Below, one piece after another: positions 53,613-63,269 of a stretch of 64,000 nucleotides of DNA (its first letter is position 1; every line of letters begins with the position of its first letter). Origin of the DNA: Clostridium collagenovorans DSM 3089 (GTDB lineage: Bacteria > Bacillota > Clostridia > Clostridiales > Clostridiaceae); NCBI RefSeq assembly GCF_900130005.1, contig NZ_FQXP01000010.1:62001-126000 (forward strand), written 5' to 3'. The notes below the pieces were generated by a model, which was given only the letters and a program-made list of their open reading frames with translations, did not search any database and was not told where the DNA came from. A program made the translations under genes and the position numbers.

Positions 53613-54914
53613 TTGATTAAAGTAGTTCACTATATTAATCAATTCTTCGCTAACATTGGTGGAGAAGAGATGGCTCATATTGAACCATCATGCAGAGAAG
53701 GGTTCGTAGGACCTGGTATGGCATTAGACAAAGCATTTAAAGGAGAAGCTCAAATAGTTAAGACTATTATTTGTGGGGACTCTTACTTCGCTGAGCACCA
53801 AGCAGAGGCTGAAGAAACAATATTAGCTATGGTTAAAGAGGCAGGAGCAGATTTATTTATTGCTGGTCCAGCATTCAACGCAGGTAGATACGGTGTTGCT
53901 TGTGGTGCTATAGCTACAAAAGTTAAAGAAACTTTAAACATTCCAGTAATAACTGGTATGTATATAGAAAACCCAGGAGCAGATATGTACAAAAAATTTG
54001 TACACGTAATTTCTACTAAGAATAGTGCTGCTGGTATGAGAAGTGCAATCGGTCCAATGGCTACATTAGCTTTAAAATTAGCTAATGGTGAAGCTATCGG
54101 AACTCCAGCTGAAGAAGGATACATTCCAAGAGGAATCAGAAAGAACTTCTTTGCTGAAGATAGAGGAGCTAAGAGAGCAGTTGAGATGCTTGTTAAGAAG
54201 TTAAAAGGTGAAGAATTCGTTACTGAATTCCCAATGCCAGACTTCGATAGAGTTGAACCACAACCAGCTGTTAAAGATATAACTAAAGCTAGAATAGCTA
54301 TTGTTACATCTGGTGGTATTGTACCAAAAGGAAACCCAGACCACATTGAGTCTTCAAGTGCTTCTAAAATTGGTAAATACGACATCGAGGGTATTGATGA
54401 TTTAACATCAGAAACTCACGAAACAGCACACGGTGGTCACGACCCTGTATATGCTAACGAAGACCCAGATAGAGTTATTCCAGTTGACGTATTAAGACAA
54501 ATGGAAAAAGAAGGAAAAATCGGTGCTTTACACAGATACTTCTACTCTACAGTTGGTAACGGTACAGCAGTTGCATCTTCTAAAAAATTCGGTGCTGACA
54601 CAGCAGCAGAATTAAAAGCAGATGGCGTAGATGCAGTTATATTAACTTCTACGTGAGGAACTTGTACTCGTTGCGGAGCAACGTTAGTTAAAGAAATAGA
54701 AAAGGTAATGCCAGTAGTTCACATGTGTACAATTACACCTGTATCTGTAACAGTTGGTGCTAATAGAATTATCCCAACAATAGCAATACCTTACCCATTA
54801 GGTAACCCAAATCTTCACAGAGAAGAAGAAGTTGCTTTAAGAAGAAAGTTAGTTGAAAATGCATTAAAAGCTTTAGAAACTGAAATTTCTGAGCAAACAG
54901 TATTTGAATTCTAA
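53613..54914 (+). CDS. grdB: Glycine reductase component B gamma subunit (UGA = selenocysteine at residue 348)
   Basis: Read through the TGA at 54654-54656, the gene encodes 433 residues starting MIKVVHYINQFFANIGGEE and ending ISEQTVFEF. Sec348 lies in TSTUGTCTRCGATLV, the UxxCxxC motif typical of GrdB. The enzyme, with GrdE subunits, releases the glycine amino group as ammonia and forms Se-carboxymethyl-selenoprotein A. TTG 53613 is the start, with GAAGGGGGG about 9 bp upstream; the translated N terminus matches the family from that codon. Gene callers will break it into two ORFs at the TGA. Confidence 0.96.
54669..54683 (+). promoter_or_regulatory. SECIS-like element of grdB
   Basis: CGTTGC-GGA-GCAACG is a perfect 6-bp hairpin beginning 12 nt after the UGA. 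Like the grdA element it displays GGAG at the top of the stem. Confidence 0.7.
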
Positions 54915-54932
54915 TTTGAACTTATAATATAT

Positions 54933-54960
54933 GAATTAGGGAACTCTAGTTCCCTAATTC
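54933..54960 (+). terminator. Stem-loop after grdB
   Basis: Perfect 13-bp stem (54933-54945 with 54948-54960) with a 2-nt loop and little T-run. It may be a partial terminator that sets the ratio of A/B to C components. Confidence 0.6.
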
Positions 54961-55013
54961 TATGTATAAGGTAGCCATTATTTTCTATTATAAAAAAAAC
55001 TTTTTTGATATCA

Positions 55014-55080
55014 ATGTACAATGCACAATGTGCAATGTACATGTATATAGAATATATTGTAAATTGTGGATTGTATATTA
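55014..55080. repeat. Degenerate ACAATGNACAATG repeats between grdB and grdC
   Basis: A 13-bp hairpin with one mismatch (55014-55026 with 55030-55042) is made of TGTACAATGCAC-like units, and further degenerate copies (TAAATTGTGGATTGTAT) follow. It resembles small intergenic repeats seen in many bacteria. Confidence 0.5.
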
Positions 55081-55131
55081 AAAAATCTTAATTATCAATT
55101 AATTTCATAGGAATTATGAGGAGGTCATAAA

Positions 55132-56667
55132 ATGAGTTTTCCAGTAATTAAAAAAGCAGCTTATGTATTAGTAAATACTCCGGATATGATAATACATAAC
55201 GGAACAACACAAATGGTAGAAAGAGCAACTAATCCAGATTCAGACTACCTAAAATCAATCAAAGAAAACACAAGAACTTTTGAGCAGGTTGTAGGATATG
55301 CTCCAAACCAAGTATATATAGGTAACATGACACCAGAAGAATTAGAAGCTATGCCAAAACCATGGTTCACTCAAAATGTTGAGGGTGCTAATAGATATGG
55401 TAAATTTGGTGAAATCATGCCTCAAGATGAATTCTACGGATTAATGAAAATATCTGACGTTTTTGATCTTGTTATGTTAGAAAAAGACTTCACTGAAGAA
55501 GTAAGAACTAAATTAGCTGGTCATAAATTATTAGCTGAAAAAGCAGCTGAAATGAAAGCTGGTTTTGAATTAGCTGAAATCGAAGAGCAAGTTAATAATA
55601 AAGGTGCAGAAAGATTAGATATGAATGGTAAGTTAGTAGGATGTGTAAAAAGAGCACACGACTACGATGAAAACTTATCATCTGAATATATGTTAGAAAA
55701 CCTAGCTGTTAAAGCTTCAGGTGTTTTATCATTAATGTATTTAGTAGATGGATTAGATGTACCAGTTGATGAAATTGGATATGTTATCGAATGTTCAGAA
55801 GAAGCTATCGGAGATATGAACCAAAGAGGTGGCGGTAACATCGCTAAAGCTGTTGGTGAAATAGTAGGATTAAAAGGTGCTACTGGAATCGATATGAGAG
55901 GTTTCTGTGCAGGTCCTTCTCACTCATTAGTTAATGCAGCTGCATTAGTTAAATCTGGTGTATACAAACACGTAGTAGTAGTTGCTGGTGGATGTACAGC
56001 TAAATTAGGTATGAACGGTAAATCTCACATTGGTAAAAACATGCCAGTTATGGAAGATTGCTTAGGCGGATTCGCATTATTAATTTCTGAAAATGACGGT
56101 GTAAACCCAATAATCAGAACTGACGTTGTTGGTAGACATACAATTGGACACGGAGCTTCTCCACAAGCTGTATTAGAAGCTTTAGTATTAGATCCATTAA
56201 ATGCTGCTGAATTAAAAATAACTGATATAGATAAATTCTCTCCAGAAATGCAAACTTCAGAAATAACTGAACCAGCAGGAGCAGGAGATGTTCCAACTCA
56301 AAACTACAAAATGATAGGTGCATTAGCAGTTAAGAGTGGACAATTAGATAGAAAAGAATTACCAGCTTTCGTTAAAGGACATGGTTACCCAGGATTTGCT
56401 CCAACTCAAGGACATATCCCATCAGGAGTTCCAATCGTTGGACATGGTAGAGATAGAATATTAGACGGTGGATTAAAGAACTTCATGATCGTTGGTAAAG
56501 GAAGCTTATTCTTAGGAAGAATGACAAACTTATTTGACGGTGTTTCAATAGTTGTTGAGAAAAACCCAGGTGTTGTTGAAGAAGGAAACGGAATCAACAA
56601 AGAAGAAGTTAAGTCAATGGTTGCAGATGCAATGAAAGACTTTGCTAAGTTCTTAATGCAAGAATAA
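55132..56667 (+). CDS. grdC: Glycine reductase component C, beta subunit
   Basis: This 511-residue thiolase-like protein works with GrdD to cleave the Se-carboxymethyl group and release acetyl phosphate. Recognised parts: FPVIKKAAYVLVNTPDMI at the N terminus, NQRGGGNIAKAVGEIVG, FCAGPSHSLVNAAALV (active-site Cys region), VVAGGCTAKLGMNGKSH and PSGVPIVGHGR. A GAGGAGG site precedes the ATG. Codon use remains biased to C-ending codons. It lies 217 bp from grdB, beyond a hairpin and small repeats. Confidence 0.96.
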   Translation: MSFPVIKKAAYVLVNTPDMIIHNGTTQMVERATNPDSDYLKSIKENTRTFEQVVGYAPNQVYIGNMTPEELEAMPKPWFTQNVEGANRYGKFGEIMPQDEFYGLMKISDVFDLVMLEKDFTEEVRTKLAGHKLLAEKAAEMKAGFELAEIEEQVNNKGAERLDMNGKLVGCVKRAHDYDENLSSEYMLENLAVKASGVLSLMYLVDGLDVPVDEIGYVIECSEEAIGDMNQRGGGNIAKAVGEIVGLKGATGIDMRGFCAGPSHSLVNAAALVKSGVYKHVVVVAGGCTAKLGMNGKSHIGKNMPVMEDCLGGFALLISENDGVNPIIRTDVVGRHTIGHGASPQAVLEALVLDPLNAAELKITDIDKFSPEMQTSEITEPAGAGDVPTQNYKMIGALAVKSGQLDRKELPAFVKGHGYPGFAPTQGHIPSGVPIVGHGRDRILDGGLKNFMIVGKGSLFLGRMTNLFDGVSIVVEKNPGVVEEGNGINKEEVKSMVADAMKDFAKFLMQE

Positions 56668-56698
56668 TTATTTCTTATTACGTGAAGAGGTGAAATCA

Positions 56699-57862
56699 AT
56701 GAGCCAAAATGTTGCTAAGCAAATGATTGCTGATGTATTTAATGATATAGCTGACGGGCTTAAGAGCGGAAGATTTGGCAAAAAAGTAAGAATAGGTTTA
56801 ACTATCCTTGGTTCTGAACACGGAGTAGAGGAAATGGTTAAAGCTGCTGAGCTTGCTAAAGCTAAATACGATGATTTTGAGATCGTTTTAATCGGATCAA
56901 AAGTTGAAGGAGACTTCGAAATAGTTGAAGTTGAAACAGCTGAAGAAGGTCACAAAAAAATGACTGCTATGTTAGAAGCAGGAGAATTAGATGGATGCGT
57001 AACTCAACACTTTGACTTCCCAATCGGTGTTTCAACAGTAGGTAAAGTTACAACTCCAGCTAAAGGTAGAGATATGATAATCGCTACTACAACTGGTACT
57101 ACTTCAACAAATAGAGTTGAAGGAATGGTTATCAACACAATTTCTGGTATCTGTGCTGCTAAAGCTTTAGGAATCAAAAATCCTAAAGTTGGTATCTTAA
57201 ATGTAGAAGGTGCTAGACAAGTTGAAAGAATACTAAGAGAAGTTCAAGAACATGGATTCAAATTTGAATTTGCAGAATCTGCAAGAGCTGACGGTGGTGC
57301 AGTAATGAGAGGTAACGACCTTCTTGCTGGTACTCCAGATGTTATGGTTTGTGATTCATTAACTGGAAACATCTTAGTTAAAATGTTCTCATCTTTCACA
57401 ACTGGTGGAGGATATGAGACTATAGGTGCTGGATATGGTCCTGGTATTGGTGATGGCTATGATAAATTAGTTAACATCGTATCAAGAGCATCAGGAGCTC
57501 CATTAATCGCTGAGGCATTAAGATACTGTGCGAGCTGTGCTCAAAACAAAGTATTAGAAATTGCTAAGGATGAATTTAAACAAGCTAAAAAAGCTGGTTT
57601 ACAAGCTTCTATAGATAAAGTTTGTAAAAAGGCTAAAGCAGAATCTTCTGAAGAAGAAGTTAAAATGCCACCAAAGAAAGTTGTTACTTTCTCTATCCCA
57701 GGTATTGATATACTTGAGTTAGAAGATGCTTGTAAAGTATTATGGAAAGAAGGCATATATGCTGAAAGCGGAATGGGATGTACAGGTCCAATTATATTAG
57801 TTGGTGAGGACGAAGGCGAAAAGGCTGTAGAAGTTCTTAAAAAAGCTGAATATATCCAATAA
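56699..57862 (+). CDS. grdD: Glycine reductase component C, alpha subunit
   Basis: This 387-residue protein belongs to the PlsX/phosphotransacetylase-like group and completes the phosphorolysis that yields acetyl phosphate, which acetate kinase converts to ATP. Motifs: GLTILGSEHGVEEMVKAA, EAGELDGCVTQHFDFPIG, ATTTGTTSTNRVEGMV and, near the end, the catalytic Cys in SGMGCTGPIILVG. ATG 56699 follows GAAGAGG; the GTG at 56690 lies in the ribosome site. Last gene of the operon. Confidence 0.96.
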   Translation: MSQNVAKQMIADVFNDIADGLKSGRFGKKVRIGLTILGSEHGVEEMVKAAELAKAKYDDFEIVLIGSKVEGDFEIVEVETAEEGHKKMTAMLEAGELDGCVTQHFDFPIGVSTVGKVTTPAKGRDMIIATTTGTTSTNRVEGMVINTISGICAAKALGIKNPKVGILNVEGARQVERILREVQEHGFKFEFAESARADGGAVMRGNDLLAGTPDVMVCDSLTGNILVKMFSSFTTGGGYETIGAGYGPGIGDGYDKLVNIVSRASGAPLIAEALRYCASCAQNKVLEIAKDEFKQAKKAGLQASIDKVCKKAKAESSEEEVKMPPKKVVTFSIPGIDILELEDACKVLWKEGIYAESGMGCTGPIILVGEDEGEKAVEVLKKAEYIQ

Positions 57863-57889
57863 TTGCTTTTAAAATATTCATAAATAATG

Positions 57890-57928
57890 AGAAGTTGTCG
57901 TAATGCGACAACTTCTTTATTTTTTTTG
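57890..57928 (+). terminator. Terminator of the grd operon
   Basis: Perfect 11-bp stem (57890-57900 with 57906-57916) followed by TTTATTTTTTTT. A weaker TATTCA/TGAATA hairpin lies at 58091-58113 ahead of the next gene. Confidence 0.9.
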
Positions 57929-58134
57929 TTACTTGAAGAAAGATTTCAAAATATTTTGACAATAACTTTTTATGGAATTTTATAGCATAATAATGCATAA
58001 TATATATAAATGGTTATATAATCAAAATGTCATTTTCAATCTATTGGTTTAATGTTTTTCTATTATGTTATGTTATTAAATAGGTATTTTTATTCATTTT
58101 CCAAGGGTGAATAAAAATAAAAGGGGGGATTATC

Positions 58135-59706
58135 TTGGAAAATCTAGGTATATGGGCTTTGGTGCCGCCATTGGTAGCAATACTGCTGTGTTTCAAAACT
58201 AAAATGGTTCTATTATCACTTTTTGCAGGTGTTTTTGCTGCTGGGGTTATAGTATGTAGTGGAAATGTAGTTGCAGCAACAGGTTTTTCTTTAGAAACAA
58301 TAATAGGTGAAGTAACAGATCCAGGAAATGCAAGTTTAATACTATTTACTTTATTCATGGGAGCTGGTATATCCTTCATATGGAGATTAGGGGGAAGTAG
58401 GGCTCTATCAGATTGGGCAAGAGCTAAGATTAAAAAGAGAAAGTATGTTGGGATAGGTGCTTGGCTTTTAGGAATGGTTATTAGTGTTAATGACTGTCTT
58501 ATAGCAGCAATTGATGGTAATGTTTTTAGAGATATTGCTAAAGAACAACGAGTATCATCAGAAAAGTTTTCATATATATTAGATGCTACAGCTGCACCTT
58601 CAGCATCATTATTTATTTCAGATTGGATAGCTTTTCAAATATCAATGATAGGACAAGGTATAGCGGCGGCAGGAATAGTTGGTGTAAGTGCTATGGGAGC
58701 TTATATAAAAACTATACCATATAATATCTATAGTATATTCACATTGATTTTTGTTGGTATTATTGTTATATCAGGTTTAGATTATGGACCTATGTTAAAA
58801 GCTGAAAGAAGAGCAATGAAAACTGGAAAGTATTGTGCAGATGGTTCACAACCTATGCTAGATATAGGAAGTGAATTAGGAGAGCCTAAGGATGTCAAGC
58901 CGAGATTAGCTACATTTATAATACCTTTCATAGTAATGATAGCAGTTACTATATTTGGTTTTATTTGGACAGGAAGAGAAGGTGTTGGTATATTAGGAAC
59001 TTTAGAAAATGCAGATGCTATTTTATCGCTTCTTTGGGGATCTTTTGCAATGTCAGTTAGTGGTTTTGTTTTAGCGATTGCTTACAAGATTATGCCTGTA
59101 AAAGAAGCTATGGATACATTTGTAGATGGATTTAAATTAATGGTTCTTACAGCTTGTATACTTGCATTAGCTTGGTCATTAAGTACAGCTACTAAAAATA
59201 TGGGATTAGCTGATTTCTTAATTTCTAGCTTAGGGGATACGATTCCATTTTGGATTATGCCACTTATGATATTTGGATTAGGTATGATAGTAGCTTTTGC
59301 TACAGGTACATCTTGGGGTACTATGGCAATTATTACGCCTATAGCAATACCACTAGTATATTCAATGACTGGGGATGTAAACACAGCTTTAATGGTTCCA
59401 GGTATTGCATTATCAGGAGCTGTATTTGGAGATCACTGTTCACCTATTTCAGATACAACCGCCATGGCATCCATATTTAGTGGGGCTGATCATATAGACC
59501 ATGTTAAAACTCAAGTTCCATATGGTTTAACTGTAGCTGGAGTTGTAGGTCTTATGTATTTATTAGTAGGTATCTTTAATTTGAAACCATATGTATTTAT
59601 ACCTCTAGGTATAATTATAATGTTTGGTATAGCATATTTCTTAAATAAAATTAATAGAAAGCATATTGATGAATTAGAAGCAGAATTAAGTACTACAAAA
59701 GAATGA
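58135..59706 (+). CDS. NhaC-family Na+/H+ antiporter
   Basis: The 523-residue membrane protein has about 12 helices with family motifs SVNDCLIAAIDGNVFRDI-like (seen: MVISVNDCLIAAIDGNVF), ATAAPSASLFISDWIAF, ATGTSWGTMAIITPIAIP and GDHCSPISDTTAMASI. NhaC members exchange sodium for protons, or in some cases move amino or organic acids. Because it follows the grd operon, a role in Na+ homeostasis or glycine-related uptake during fermentation is possible but not shown. Start TTG 58135 with AAGGGGGGA 9 bp upstream. Codon use is less biased than in grd genes. Confidence 0.88.
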   Translation: MENLGIWALVPPLVAILLCFKTKMVLLSLFAGVFAAGVIVCSGNVVAATGFSLETIIGEVTDPGNASLILFTLFMGAGISFIWRLGGSRALSDWARAKIKKRKYVGIGAWLLGMVISVNDCLIAAIDGNVFRDIAKEQRVSSEKFSYILDATAAPSASLFISDWIAFQISMIGQGIAAAGIVGVSAMGAYIKTIPYNIYSIFTLIFVGIIVISGLDYGPMLKAERRAMKTGKYCADGSQPMLDIGSELGEPKDVKPRLATFIIPFIVMIAVTIFGFIWTGREGVGILGTLENADAILSLLWGSFAMSVSGFVLAIAYKIMPVKEAMDTFVDGFKLMVLTACILALAWSLSTATKNMGLADFLISSLGDTIPFWIMPLMIFGLGMIVAFATGTSWGTMAIITPIAIPLVYSMTGDVNTALMVPGIALSGAVFGDHCSPISDTTAMASIFSGADHIDHVKTQVPYGLTVAGVVGLMYLLVGIFNLKPYVFIPLGIIIMFGIAYFLNKINRKHIDELEAELSTTKE

Positions 59707-59922
59707 TTTTGGAATTAATATATAGAATATTTTGAATATTATGAATTGATTATGATGTCTATAATTGATTTGCTTAGAAGAGTTAAAACATTCAGAATAT
59801 GTTTTGGTGTTAAGTTTATAATATATTAGTTTAAAAAGTTTATTTTCTTTAAGAGTTAATGTACTTAAAGAAAAATATATTTAAATATAAAGTTTATTAA
59901 GTTTCAATATATATGAATATGA

Positions 59923-59960
59923 AGCCCATATCTTAGGTATGTTTATCTAGGATATGGGCT
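59923..59960 (+). terminator. Terminator in the gap 59707-60062
   Basis: AGCCCATATCTTAG pairs with CTAGGATATGGGCT with one mismatch and a 10-nt loop, then AATTTAAT. The remaining gap is AT-rich with no gene. Confidence 0.65.
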
Positions 59961-60062
59961 AATTTAATAATTTTATAAACTAATAATAAATTACATTATT
60001 TAAATAAGAATAATATGCATACATTATATAGAGTATATGTTTTATAAAAGGGGGGCAGATTC

Positions 60063-61490
60063 ATGAGGGCTCAAAACTCTGTTTATTTAAATACAATTAA
60101 ACCGTACTTAAAGCAACTTATAGATATTCTATATGAAGATTTTCAATATGTATCTATATTAGCAACTGATTGCAAAGGTAAAAAGTATGTAGTTTCTCAA
60201 AATTCTAATTCTATAGAACCTAATATGTTGAATGAAAGAGGCTTTGTTGTAAAGGTATATAATGGAAAAAGTTATTCTGAGTATTCTTTTAATGAAATTA
60301 ATAAGGAAAATATTTTAGAATTAGCACATAAGATTAAAAGTGAAATTAAAGATACCCATAATAACTTCCAAGAAAACTTTAATATTAGGGAGTATGACAT
60401 TATTAAAGAAGCAAGGGATACTAGGACCTTTGAGAAGGGAGTAAAAATACATCCTATAGTAGTAAAAGAAAGTGATATAATAGAAGCTTTAAATGATAGT
60501 AGAAAAAAAGGAATTGAATTATCTAGTCTTATAAAGGAATTGAAATTAGTATATGAATATTTAAATATAAATAAACTTTTTTTAACTTCACAAACTGAAT
60601 TTTTCCAAAGTTATTTATATAGTGTTGGAATGCGTTTGTGTGTTGTTGAAAAGGATGGAAAAGTAAAGTATGATTATGAAAGTTTTTCAGGGCTCAAGGG
60701 AATAGAGCTATTAGAAGAACTAGATAAGGATATAGAGAATTTTATAAACAATACCATAGAACTTTTAGATTCTATGCCTATGGTACCAGGGTATTATGAT
60801 GTGATATGCAGTCCCGATGTTTCAGGGCTTATTGCACATGAGGCATTTGGTCATGGTGTGGAAATGGACATGTTTGTGAAGGAAAGAGCAAAGGCTAAGA
60901 ATGAAATAGGTAATTATGTTGCATCTGAGCTAGTAAATATGTATGATGGAGCCTTAGGTATGGAACATGTTGCATCTTATAGCTTTGATGATGAAGGAAA
61001 TTTAGCTAGTAATACTAAGATTATAGATAAAGGAATATTGAAGGAAGGAATTTCAGATGAAATATCTGCTATGGAGCTTGGCACAAAACCTACAGGCAAT
61101 GGAAGAAGAGAAAGTTTTAAAAGAAAAGCTTATAGTAGAATGAGCAATACTTATTTTTGCCCAGGGGATAGCGAACTTGATGAAATGATAAATTCCATAG
61201 AATATGGATTTTTGTTAGAAGGAGTACAGAGTGGCATGGAAGATCCTAAAAATTGGGGTATTCAATGTATTGTAACTAAGGCTAAGGAAATTAAAAATGG
61301 AAAGTTTACAGGAAAAATTTATTCACCAATTATAATAACAGGATATGTTCCTGATGTATTAAAATCTATAACTATGATTTCAAGGGATTTAGCTATGGAT
61401 GGCGCAGGAATATGTGGAAAGGGATATAAGGAGTATGTCAAAGTATCTTCAGGAGGTCCATATATTAAGGCAAAGGTGAGGTTAGGATAA
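60063..61490 (+). CDS. tldD: TldD-type metallopeptidase
   Basis: This 475-residue protein has the TldD zinc motif HEAFGH in GLIAHEAFGHGVEMDM and the family segments MVPGYYDVICSP, TKIIDKGILKEGISD and MEDPKNWGIQC. With TldE it forms a heterodimeric protease that cuts unstructured peptides, including CcdA antitoxin and microcin leader peptides in E. coli. AAAGGGGGGC precedes the ATG. Its stop overlaps the next start (TAATG). Confidence 0.92.
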   Translation: MRAQNSVYLNTIKPYLKQLIDILYEDFQYVSILATDCKGKKYVVSQNSNSIEPNMLNERGFVVKVYNGKSYSEYSFNEINKENILELAHKIKSEIKDTHNNFQENFNIREYDIIKEARDTRTFEKGVKIHPIVVKESDIIEALNDSRKKGIELSSLIKELKLVYEYLNINKLFLTSQTEFFQSYLYSVGMRLCVVEKDGKVKYDYESFSGLKGIELLEELDKDIENFINNTIELLDSMPMVPGYYDVICSPDVSGLIAHEAFGHGVEMDMFVKERAKAKNEIGNYVASELVNMYDGALGMEHVASYSFDDEGNLASNTKIIDKGILKEGISDEISAMELGTKPTGNGRRESFKRKAYSRMSNTYFCPGDSELDEMINSIEYGFLLEGVQSGMEDPKNWGIQCIVTKAKEIKNGKFTGKIYSPIIITGYVPDVLKSITMISRDLAMDGAGICGKGYKEYVKVSSGGPYIKAKVRLG

Positions 61491-62755
61491 TGATTAATAG
61501 AATTATTGATATATTAAATGATTTAGATATAAAGATTTATAAGATTAATGAAAGATGTGATAAATCAGTAGAAGGATTTTTTATTAAAGAAGATATGCAG
61601 ATGGATAGAATTAAAGAAACGAAAGAATATATGCTTACTATATATGTGGATTTTAAAGAAAATGATAAAAACTATAGAGGTGCTTCAAAGGCCATACTTT
61701 ATCCTAATATGAGTGACGAAGAGGTGAAAAATGAGATAGAGGGAGCATCTTATGCTGCTTTGCTTTTGAAAAATGATTATTATCCAATAGTTGGTGAAGG
61801 TGAGAAAATCGAGAAGAAATCGAATCTAAAAGAAGATGAATATAATTTAGAAGAGGATTTAGTTAAAGTATATAATATAGTTTATAAAAAAAGAGAAGAT
61901 GTAAATTCAATTGTAAATTCTTGTGAGATATTTATAAACACAAGCAAGGAGCGAATTGTAAATTCATTTGGAGTAGATGTTAGATATAATAAGTATTTTT
62001 TAGAATTAGAAAGTATTTCTCAATGTAATGATGTAGAAATATATAATAGGTACAAATATAATGAACTAGATGAAAAGCTGATAGATTATGATATAAAAAA
62101 AGCACTTGAGCTTACAGATCTTAGATATAATGCAAAGGAAATAGTTGAAACAGGAAAATATAATATTATTTTAAGAGATGAATATATTGCTATTTTTATG
62201 AAGTATTATAGAGATAAATCCAATGCAAAGCTTACTTGTAATGGTACTTCTGATTTTCAAATTGACAACATGATACAAGGTAATAATGTTTTAGGAAGTA
62301 AAATTACATTAAGTCTAGATGGGAATGAAGAATACACTGAAGATGGCTTAGGGATAAAAAGAGAAAATATAATAAGTAAGGGAATAGTTAAAAATTATCA
62401 TGGTGACCTTTCTTACTCATATTATTTAAATATCAAACCTACAGGAAAATTAGAAAAAATTATAGTGGGTAGTGGTGATAAGACCTTAAAAGAAATGAGA
62501 AAGGAAAATTATGTTGAAATTTTATCTTTTTCCGACTTTCAAATGGATAGTATAACAGGAAGTTTTGGTGGGGAAATAAGATTAGCATTATACTATATGG
62601 ATAATGAGATTATACCTATAACAGGAGGGTCTATATCAGGAAACATTTTAGAAGTACAGGAGGACATGTATTTATCTAAAGAAGTATGCAAATTAAGTTC
62701 ATATGAGGGTCCAGTAGCATTAGAAATAAAAAATGTTAATATTACTGGTTTGTAA
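61490..62755 (+). CDS. tldE: TldE/PmbA-type partner protein
   Basis: This 421-residue protein lacks the HExxxH metal motif and matches PmbA/TldE: TYVDFKENDKNYRGASKAILYPNMS (in part KNYRGASKAILYP), NIILRDEYIAIF, GKLEKIIVGSGDKTLKEM and SFGGEIRLALYYMDN. It is the non-metal partner in the TldD/E complex and shapes the substrate tunnel. Translationally coupled to tldD. Confidence 0.9.
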   Translation: MINRIIDILNDLDIKIYKINERCDKSVEGFFIKEDMQMDRIKETKEYMLTIYVDFKENDKNYRGASKAILYPNMSDEEVKNEIEGASYAALLLKNDYYPIVGEGEKIEKKSNLKEDEYNLEEDLVKVYNIVYKKREDVNSIVNSCEIFINTSKERIVNSFGVDVRYNKYFLELESISQCNDVEIYNRYKYNELDEKLIDYDIKKALELTDLRYNAKEIVETGKYNIILRDEYIAIFMKYYRDKSNAKLTCNGTSDFQIDNMIQGNNVLGSKITLSLDGNEEYTEDGLGIKRENIISKGIVKNYHGDLSYSYYLNIKPTGKLEKIIVGSGDKTLKEMRKENYVEILSFSDFQMDSITGSFGGEIRLALYYMDNEIIPITGGSISGNILEVQEDMYLSKEVCKLSSYEGPVALEIKNVNITGL

Positions 62756-62773
62756 AATAATTCATATTAGAGA

Positions 62774-62816
62774 AAAAGATTTATTGCTATAAAGTAGCAA
62801 TAAATCTTTTTTTTTA
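62774..62816 (+). terminator. Terminator of tldDE
   Basis: Perfect 16-bp stem (62774-62789 with 62795-62810) followed by a run of nine T. Confidence 0.92.
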
Positions 62817-62934
62817 CAATAATAAAGTTGAATAATACAAAAATATATAAATAGAAAGTAACATACATTAAATATAGAATTTTTTATAACATTAGAGAGG
62901 ATTCAGGCATATTTAAGTAGTATAGAGGTGATAA

Positions 62935-63114
62935 ATGAAGAGATATGTGAAAAATAAATATAAAAATTCAAATTTATATGGATTAGAGAAAAATGAAAAT
63001 ATATTTAAAGCAGTTAATGGCATTATTAATATTTCCTTGGGAACATTATCTACAATAGATAAAATGAAGAGTAGTTATTACAATATATATGGTTGGAGAT
63101 TGAATATATTCTAA
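62935..63114 (+). CDS. 59-residue protein of unknown function
   Basis: A good ribosome site (AGAGGTGATAAATG) opens a 59-codon frame: basic N terminus (MKRYVKNKYKNSNLYGL), a weakly hydrophobic middle (AVNGIINISLGTLSTI) and an aromatic end (SYYNIYGWRLNIF). No family is recognised. It lies between the tldDE terminator and rpoN, about 155 bp upstream of the latter. It could be a true small protein or chance; the ribosome site argues for the former. Confidence 0.45.
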   Translation: MKRYVKNKYKNSNLYGLEKNENIFKAVNGIINISLGTLSTIDKMKSSYYNIYGWRLNIF

Positions 63115-63269
63115 GAAAAATATCTAAAATAAAAAGAATTAATATTAACTATTGGAATATATATACTTTAAAAAATACATATACAAGTTATATAATTTAA
63201 ACAAGTGAGAAAAGTTAGTTTTAAGGAAGTCTCCTTTTAAATAATTTATAGTAATTAGTGGAGGATGTT

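Noticed and set aside
53783..54385. Long antisense ORF of about 200 codons opposite grdB
   Set aside because: It is the shadow of a strongly codon-biased gene, with no ribosome site or recognisable domain.
54654..54914. Separate small gene after the grdB UGA (an ATG at 54708)
   Set aside because: No ribosome site; the frame is continuous with GrdB through the UGA and carries its conserved CxxC region.
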